DNA of 64,000 bases from B4-G1 sp964393895 (GTDB lineage Bacteria; Chloroflexota; Anaerolineae; B4-G1), in contig CAYMWP010000002.1 in assembly GCA_964393895.1 (NCBI GenBank), forward strand, positions 1 through 64,000, written 5' to 3'. Of this stretch, positions 59,003 through 64,000 are shown piece by piece (positions within the stretch are counted from its first letter, which is position 1; each line of letters starts with the position of its first letter). The translations under genes and the position numbers were made by a program. Below the pieces are notes generated by a model. It worked only from the letters and a program-made list of their open reading frames with translations. It was not told where the DNA came from and searched no databases.

Positions 59003-61465
59003 TCAACGAAGGCGACTGAACCAGCCCAGACGTGTAGCTACGACGATCAGTAGAACAAAGGCTATCGGTGAAAGGGCCAGGATCAATCTGACAACTTCGT
59101 CACTTTCTGTATAGAGCCCCGGCGGCAATCCAGAGCTCTCTGGGGCAATGATCGGGGTTGGAGTCATCGCCAAGCCAGGAGTAGCTTGGCCAAGACCGTC
59201 CGGTGTAGGTGTGGAAGACACTGTCGGAAGAGGCACAGGTGTCTGGGATGGGGCATCCGCCTGAAAAGAAGACACCCATACTTTGTATCGTCCCCGCTCG
59301 CTGTCGTAGATGTGTTTCTCATCTCTGGTGAACCAAGTCGCATAGAGTTTGTTCCCCATTCCAACATCAATGCGGGGCCACTCGGGCGGGTCACTGGAGG
59401 CATAAATAACAGTCGGGGAGGACCATCTGGAGCCATTCCATATTAGATGTATCAGTCCAAGCTCTTCATCCAGGGGAGAAAGGTATCCCAACACCAACAA
59501 GTGAACGTTGCCGGCGCTGTCGGAAACTGCGTGGTATGCGTCCAGGCTGAACAGTTCCCAAGGCTTGGCAAATACGCCCGGTATAGACTGTGGCTCAGAC
59601 CACGTGACGCCGTCGTCTGAAGAAACCTGATAATAATAGTAGGACGATTCCTCTTCAGGCAACCTCCACACGACTACTAGGTCGGAACTCTGGCCCACCC
59701 CCAGGGTGATCTGCTGTGGCGCGCCCTGAGGAGAAGAAAAAACGATGGGTTCGGCCCACGTATGTCCGCCATCGGGAGAATACGCGTACATCGAAGAGAC
59801 AGGGTAGCCCTCGCGAGCATACCAATCCTCGCCCTCCTCCCAAGTCACGTATACACCCCCTCCACCACCGACGTGCACCTGAGGCTTTACCGAACCGGCG
59901 AACGAATCGGAGAGATTGACAGGCGCAGACCAACTCTCGCCTCCGTCGGTCGAGTGGCGATAAAAGATGTCGGCGCACGAAGGGCACATGGCGTTTACCC
60001 GTAAATCCCTGGCGATAGCCGTGACCCTCTGACCCGCAAATTCCTGAGGAAGTTCGAGTGTATCCCATCCCTCCCCGTTGTAGTGGCTGACACCAGCTTC
60101 AGTTCCGACCCACAAAGCTCCCTCACTGTCCACCATCAAAGCCGTGACCGCGCCGCTTCCCGATTCCCCACCAACAGCGTAGGGTGCCCATTCCAGACCA
60201 TCAAACCGGTTCAAGCCTCGGTCTGTTCCAACCCACACCACGCCCTCCAGGTCAACTGCTATGTCCGTAACCGCATTGCTGAGCAAGCCATTCTCGACAG
60301 TGTAGGTTACCCAACGTTTACCATCATACCGGCTTACCCCCTGAGCCGTCCCTACCCACACGTCTCCCTGGAGATCAACGGCGAGGGCCACAACCTCGGC
60401 AGCGGCAAACTCCTCGTTAGGAGTGTAATTCGCCCAGTTCTCACCGTCGTAGCTGACCAACCCCAGCCGCGTGCCCACCCACACCACACCCAAAGAGTCC
60501 GTGGTGATCGCGTGCACCACGTTGTCTGGCAATCCAGCACCAGCGGTGTAGCTCACCCATTTGTCCTCATCCCGCACTTCCTCCCCATCGTAGATGCTCA
60601 CCCCACTGTCTGTGCCAAACCACAGTCTGCCGTCCGCATCCTGCGCCACGCAATTCACCTTTTGAGCAATCAGGCCATCCCCAACGGCGAATCTCTGCCA
60701 GGTACCGCCGTCGAAACGGTAGACGCCATCATTCGTTCCGAACCATTGTACCCCAGCGCTGTCTTCGATCATGGCATAGACCTCACGGTCACCCAATCCC
60801 TCTTGTGGTTCCTGGCGCCACACTCTACCATCGTAGAGAGCAGCTCCTTTCAGAGTGCCGAACCATAGCCATCTCTCGCCTTCGCCAGCCGATACGCTTT
60901 CGTTCCACACGACGTGAATGCCGCCCTGCTCGTCCACAGCCAAGTCGGAATAGTAGGCTGTACCATTACCAGCGCCGCTGATAGGCCTGCGGGGAGCCCA
61001 TGAAGCAGCACTCCAAGCTTCGGGGACGGGGGCGCTGGTGTAATAGACGATCACTTCGCCTCGAAAAGTCACGTGCAGAGTGCCGGCGTCATCCACAGCG
61101 ATGGCCGGACGGACGGTGTACCCACCGTACGCGGTCACAGCGATGTCGCTTGGCTCCAACCACCCCTGATCAGTCAGGGTGCTATACATCAAGAGGTCCA
61201 TCTGCCCCTGCCTCGTGGCCACTGGCCGGCCACTGTTCCAAACGACGTGAGGCTGACCCCAAGCGTCAACGGCTACGTCAGGAAACCACGAATGGATCGT
61301 ATTGGTGGAGATCATCACGGGCGTGCTCCAGCCTCCTTCTTGCGCTAGAGACCATCCACCTACGTTTATCGTCAACAACAGCGCCGCCACAAGCATGAGA
61401 ACCCATTTAGTGTTCCGCGCTGCGTGTCTCGCACTGGATATTACTTGTTGCGTGTTTCGTATCAT
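59003..61465 (-). CDS. Membrane-anchored protein with a regulator-type propeller nested in a sialidase-like propeller
   Basis: An 820-residue exported protein. Signal segment (about 22-42); a BNR/sialidase-like beta-propeller split in two (about 45-210 and 490-735), with Asp-box motifs such as STDGGESW and SPDGGHTW. Between the halves are about six two-component-regulator propeller repeats (about 215-480: WFGTDSGVSIYDG, VWVGTRLGLVSYDG and so on). A Thr/Pro stretch (740-775) and a single C-terminal membrane helix (about 792-812) ending WFSRLR follow. Reg_prop repeats normally sit in front of a histidine kinase; none is attached here. The start overlaps the GT39 stop by 4 bases. It lacks the YLPL tail and uses a membrane helix instead. 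Confidence 0.8.
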   Translation of the reverse strand: MIRNTQQVISSARHAARNTKWVLMLVAALLLTINVGGWSLAQEGGWSTPVMISTNTIHSWFPDVAVDAWGQPHVVWNSGRPVATRQGQMDLLMYSTLTDQGWLEPSDIAVTAYGGYTVRPAIAVDDAGTLHVTFRGEVIVYYTSAPVPEAWSAASWAPRRPISGAGNGTAYYSDLAVDEQGGIHVVWNESVSAGEGERWLWFGTLKGAALYDGRVWRQEPQEGLGDREVYAMIEDSAGVQWFGTNDGVYRFDGGTWQRFAVGDGLIAQKVNCVAQDADGRLWFGTDSGVSIYDGEEVRDEDKWVSYTAGAGLPDNVVHAITTDSLGVVWVGTRLGLVSYDGENWANYTPNEEFAAAEVVALAVDLQGDVWVGTAQGVSRYDGKRWVTYTVENGLLSNAVTDIAVDLEGVVWVGTDRGLNRFDGLEWAPYAVGGESGSGAVTALMVDSEGALWVGTEAGVSHYNGEGWDTLELPQEFAGQRVTAIARDLRVNAMCPSCADIFYRHSTDGGESWSAPVNLSDSFAGSVKPQVHVGGGGGVYVTWEEGEDWYAREGYPVSSMYAYSPDGGHTWAEPIVFSSPQGAPQQITLGVGQSSDLVVVWRLPEEESSYYYYQVSSDDGVTWSEPQSIPGVFAKPWELFSLDAYHAVSDSAGNVHLLVLGYLSPLDEELGLIHLIWNGSRWSSPTVIYASSDPPEWPRIDVGMGNKLYATWFTRDEKHIYDSERGRYKVWVSSFQADAPSQTPVPLPTVSSTPTPDGLGQATPGLAMTPTPIIAPESSGLPPGLYTESDEVVRLILALSPIAFVLLIVVATRLGWFSRLR

Positions 61466-62979
61466 TGACCCTGTTTCACCCGGTAAAGCTCATAACCACC
61501 TATGGACACGCAAAGCTCATAGTCACGCTCCACGACCCCTGGGTCATAGAGATGAACCCAACGTCCAAAGTCACCGATCAGCAGGTAAGGAGCGCCGTGC
61601 ACCCGGAAATCATAGTACTCCGACGGCGGCGGCGCACCATACCACGCATACCTAATGGAGGCGTCCATGATCGCGCCCGGCGGGAAGTGACAATCGTATC
61701 CAGACAAGAAACAGATTTCGGGTTCGTAGGTCTCGATCTCTCCATCTCGAGGCAGATGCTCCACAATGTAGGCGGCCATCCGTTGAGGTATGTCGTCCCC
61801 GGCCATCAGCACTTCAGTGAATCGCCCTTGCAGCGGACGCAGAACAATGACCAGCAAAAGCGCCATAAGGGCCGTCCTTCCGGCAAGAGTTACATCCCAT
61901 CGCCCGGCTCGAATGTTCTCCCCTAGTTCCTTGATAGGCACACAATATCCCCCGGTTAGATCGTGGAAGAGTTGAGCAACAAAAACAGCAGCGATCACTA
62001 GAGGCAAAAAGGCATAGCGCGGCCAGCCCACCGAGAGCAGAATGAACCAACCCAGCCAGGCGATGACCACCAACATCAGCAAAGCCCAACGCAGTCCCTC
62101 CCTGGACCGGCGCAGACTCAGTGTGGTCGCGTACAGGCAGCCGGGCAGAACCCAAGCGTAGGAGGCATCCTGGCCGGTGAGGAGCTTGATGCTGTCCAGC
62201 ATTCGGCGTGGGGACAGAGTAAGTATGCCCCGGCTCAGAGCACCGGACCATTCCTCCACGTTTCGCGTTGCCAAGTACTCTCCAGTCGGGAAAAAGAATC
62301 TCTGTCCCACATACCAGACAACCACACAGATCACGGCGACGAGGAGCGGCAGCACAAAGGCGGAGTGGGTGGCCTGACGATAATAAAGCCTGTCCGCGAT
62401 CCATAGGAGAAACCAGGCGGGCAACAGCAAGAAGAACTGGTTCTTGGTGAGTATCGCCAACCCCAAAGCAAGGCCAACCAGGGCCAGTTCACCTCTCCTG
62501 CGCCATACGCGTCCCTCATCCAGTGCCTTGAGCCAAAGCCAGGCCCCGAGGAGAAAGAACAGAGCCGCCGGCACTTCCCCCAAGACCTGCCGTCCCCAGC
62601 GCAGGAGGTTGATCCCTGGCGACGACACGAACAGCAGAGTCCCTACCGTAGCCACTTTCCACCCGCCCAAACGGTGGGCCAGGGCGTAGAAAGCAGCTAC
62701 GCAAAGCAGGAGATACACGACGACAGTCAGGCGAGCAGCCAGAAGCCCCACACCAGCGGCACGAAAGGCAATCGCGACAGGGAAGAACACTGTGGGGCCA
62801 ACGGCCGGGCCGAACCAGTACATGCCTTTCAGCGCCAGCTCCTTGGCAACGAGCAGGTGTATTCCCTCGTCAAACCAGGTAGCAGGATAGGATTCGAGGT
62901 TGCACAGCGCAAGGACAAGCACAACCACGACCAAGACGACTGCCCACAACGTCCGCCAGCTTATCAGACTACTCTTCAC
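61462..62979 (-). CDS. GT39/PMT-like integral membrane glycosyltransferase
   Basis: A 505-residue GT-C fold enzyme with about eleven membrane helices. The first external loop holds the acidic catalytic region TWFDEGIHLLVAKELALKG, matching the D/E motif of polyprenyl-phosphate-sugar dependent transferases (PMT, ArnT). It would move a sugar from a polyprenyl phosphate carrier to a protein or lipid on the outer face of the membrane. The soluble C-terminal tail (about 395-505) contains CFLSGYDCHFPP. GTG start; it overlaps the upstream paralogue by 11 bases and the downstream propeller gene by 4. Protein O-mannosylation of Thr/Pro stalks is a reasonable guess. Confidence 0.82.
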   Translation of the reverse strand: MKSSLISWRTLWAVVLVVVVLVLALCNLESYPATWFDEGIHLLVAKELALKGMYWFGPAVGPTVFFPVAIAFRAAGVGLLAARLTVVVYLLLCVAAFYALAHRLGGWKVATVGTLLFVSSPGINLLRWGRQVLGEVPAALFFLLGAWLWLKALDEGRVWRRRGELALVGLALGLAILTKNQFFLLLPAWFLLWIADRLYYRQATHSAFVLPLLVAVICVVVWYVGQRFFFPTGEYLATRNVEEWSGALSRGILTLSPRRMLDSIKLLTGQDASYAWVLPGCLYATTLSLRRSREGLRWALLMLVVIAWLGWFILLSVGWPRYAFLPLVIAAVFVAQLFHDLTGGYCVPIKELGENIRAGRWDVTLAGRTALMALLLVIVLRPLQGRFTEVLMAGDDIPQRMAAYIVEHLPRDGEIETYEPEICFLSGYDCHFPPGAIMDASIRYAWYGAPPPSEYYDFRVHGAPYLLIGDFGRWVHLYDPGVVERDYELCVSIGGYELYRVKQGQ

Positions 62980-64000
62980 CTCGTTCCACCCTGTACAGAT
63001 CGTATTCTCCCACGGATTTGACCAGTGCGCAACTCTCCCTCAGGAAATCACCAGCATAGATGCCAGTCCACTTGGCAAACGGCCCGACAATCAAGTACTC
63101 AGGATCAAACTCCTGAAACTCGTAGAACCCTTCCGGGTAGGGATCTCCCGAATAAACATGCTTGGTCACCAGCGTGATCAGAGGCTCAGGCGGATGATGG
63201 TAGGTGTGACGGGTAAGAATGTCAAGCTCATATTCGTAAGATTCGATCACGACATCCTCAGCCACGTGCTCGTTGATGTAGCAGGCAAATTCCTGAGCGG
63301 AAGCATCTTGCTCACCGACGATTCCCTTCACAACCTGCACCGGTGAACTTGCAAGCAGGGCCACCACCATGAGACCCACACTCAGTTTTCCAATAGTGGC
63401 CGTGTTACCCACTCGGATGCCAGCGACCAGTTGTCTAGGGGAGAAGGCAAAACCGCCCGACAAGTCATTCATCAGTTTCGCCAGAAAGATGTTACTGACG
63501 GCAAAAGGCACAAACACCTGCCGAGTCCATCCCAGTGACAGAAAGATGTACCACGTCAGCCACCCGCACGCCAGGACGGGCAAGAACCAATACCTAGCTC
63601 CTGATCCTCTTCCGCGACTCACGTTGACAAGTAGCACGTACACTATCCCAGGCATCCCCCACACCAAGAAACGGGAACGGATAAGGAACCGGGCTCCGGC
63701 TAGAATGGAATCCAGCGACAAAAAGAAGACGTTCGACGTCGCATTGTCCTGGGTTTGCAGCAGTATGTCGCTGATCCCCCGAATGCCCATCACATACACC
63801 ATGTAACCAAACCAGGCCAGGACAGCCGCTACTACCACCAACATCGGAATCACAAAATGACGATGTCTTAGCTTGCGGAAGCAAAGCCGGTCTGCAATCC
63901 ACAACACAACCAGGCAGGGAATGACCATCACAAAGATCCACTTCGCCAGAACCGCCAATCCCCAGAATACACCCGCCAGCGCCAGGACAACCCGCTTCGC
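62969..64000 (-). CDS. GT39/PMT-like membrane glycosyltransferase, 5' end outside the window
   Basis: The open frame continues to the last base of the window, so the N-terminal third, including the catalytic acidic loop, is missing; 343 residues are visible. The visible part aligns with the neighbouring enzyme: GLAVLAKWIFVMVIPCLVVLWIADRL here versus a matching segment with ILTKNQFFLLLP and LLWIADRL in the other. The middle helices and a soluble C-terminal tail also match, so the two are tandem paralogues. An in-frame TTG at 63958 is not the start because hydrophobic family sequence continues upstream of it. Confidence 0.78.
   Translation of the reverse strand, partial: AKRVVLALAGVFWGLAVLAKWIFVMVIPCLVVLWIADRLCFRKLRHRHFVIPMLVVVAAVLAWFGYMVYVMGIRGISDILLQTQDNATSNVFFLSLDSILAGARFLIRSRFLVWGMPGIVYVLLVNVSRGRGSGARYWFLPVLACGWLTWYIFLSLGWTRQVFVPFAVSNIFLAKLMNDLSGGFAFSPRQLVAGIRVGNTATIGKLSVGLMVVALLASSPVQVVKGIVGEQDASAQEFACYINEHVAEDVVIESYEYELDILTRHTYHHPPEPLITLVTKHVYSGDPYPEGFYEFQEFDPEYLIVGPFAKWTGIYAGDFLRESCALVKSVGEYDLYRVERGEE

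Overview
The window is a 64 kb scaffold from what is probably a Chloroflexota bacterium, most likely Anaerolineae-like. That placement is inferred from protein style: LysM, PA14, VCBS/FG-GAP and DUF11 architectures, long Thr/Pro linkers, and multi-domain histidine kinases. No rRNA or other marker gene is present to prove it. Three runs of exactly 100 N (14851-14950, 22133-22232, 46512-46611) all fall inside tandem repeats of secreted-protein genes, so they are scaffold gaps at unassembled repeats. I found no tRNA, rRNA, CRISPR array or transposase gene.

Left part (1-14 kb): class II fructose-bisphosphate aldolase, a secreted LysM/PA14 protein and a nitrilase-family amidohydrolase on the minus strand. 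A divergent plus-strand pair follows: an FtsW/RodA glycosyltransferase fused to a penicillin-binding domain that has lost all three catalytic motifs, and an FKBP-type prolyl isomerase. Next come a soluble GAF-PAS-histidine kinase with two receiver domains, and a single 911-residue protein that joins a sigma-70-like domain, a histidine kinase, one membrane segment, a FecR domain and a Thr/Pro tail.

Central part (13-43 kb): a giant repeat protein followed by a GT2 glycosyltransferase, then an apparently continuous 12-gene minus-strand operon (36924 down to 19510). The operon encodes two methyltransferases, a radical SAM/SPASM enzyme, a sugar epimerase, a GT2 with an N-terminal zinc ribbon, a Wzx-type flippase, a UbiA prenyltransferase, a geranylgeranyl-reductase-like flavoprotein, two secreted glycosidase-like proteins, a rifampin-phosphotransferase-like PEP enzyme and a GT1. 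Diverging from it on the plus strand are an acyl carrier protein, an AMP-forming ligase, an AsnB-type amidotransferase, a PP-loop sugar amidotransferase and a GT4, a set that resembles the gene company of exosortase-A exopolysaccharide loci. Together they look like a system that builds, exports and decorates a surface glycan or prenyl glycolipid.

Right part (43-64 kb): a Tat-type DUF362 protein, a giant VCBS/Big_1 adhesin-like protein, two large secreted proteins ending in DUF11 modules, a membrane-anchored propeller protein, and two tandem GT39-type membrane glycosyltransferases (the second cut by the window edge).

The most interesting theme is a short C-terminal tail, roughly [YF]LP[LFV] followed by about 3-8 residues, that ends five otherwise different secreted proteins. 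A sixth carries the motif near its C-terminus, which becomes visible once the frame shift at an N gap is corrected. This tail, the Thr/Pro stalks, the GT39 enzymes and the glycan operon may belong to one cell-surface display system. That link is inference.
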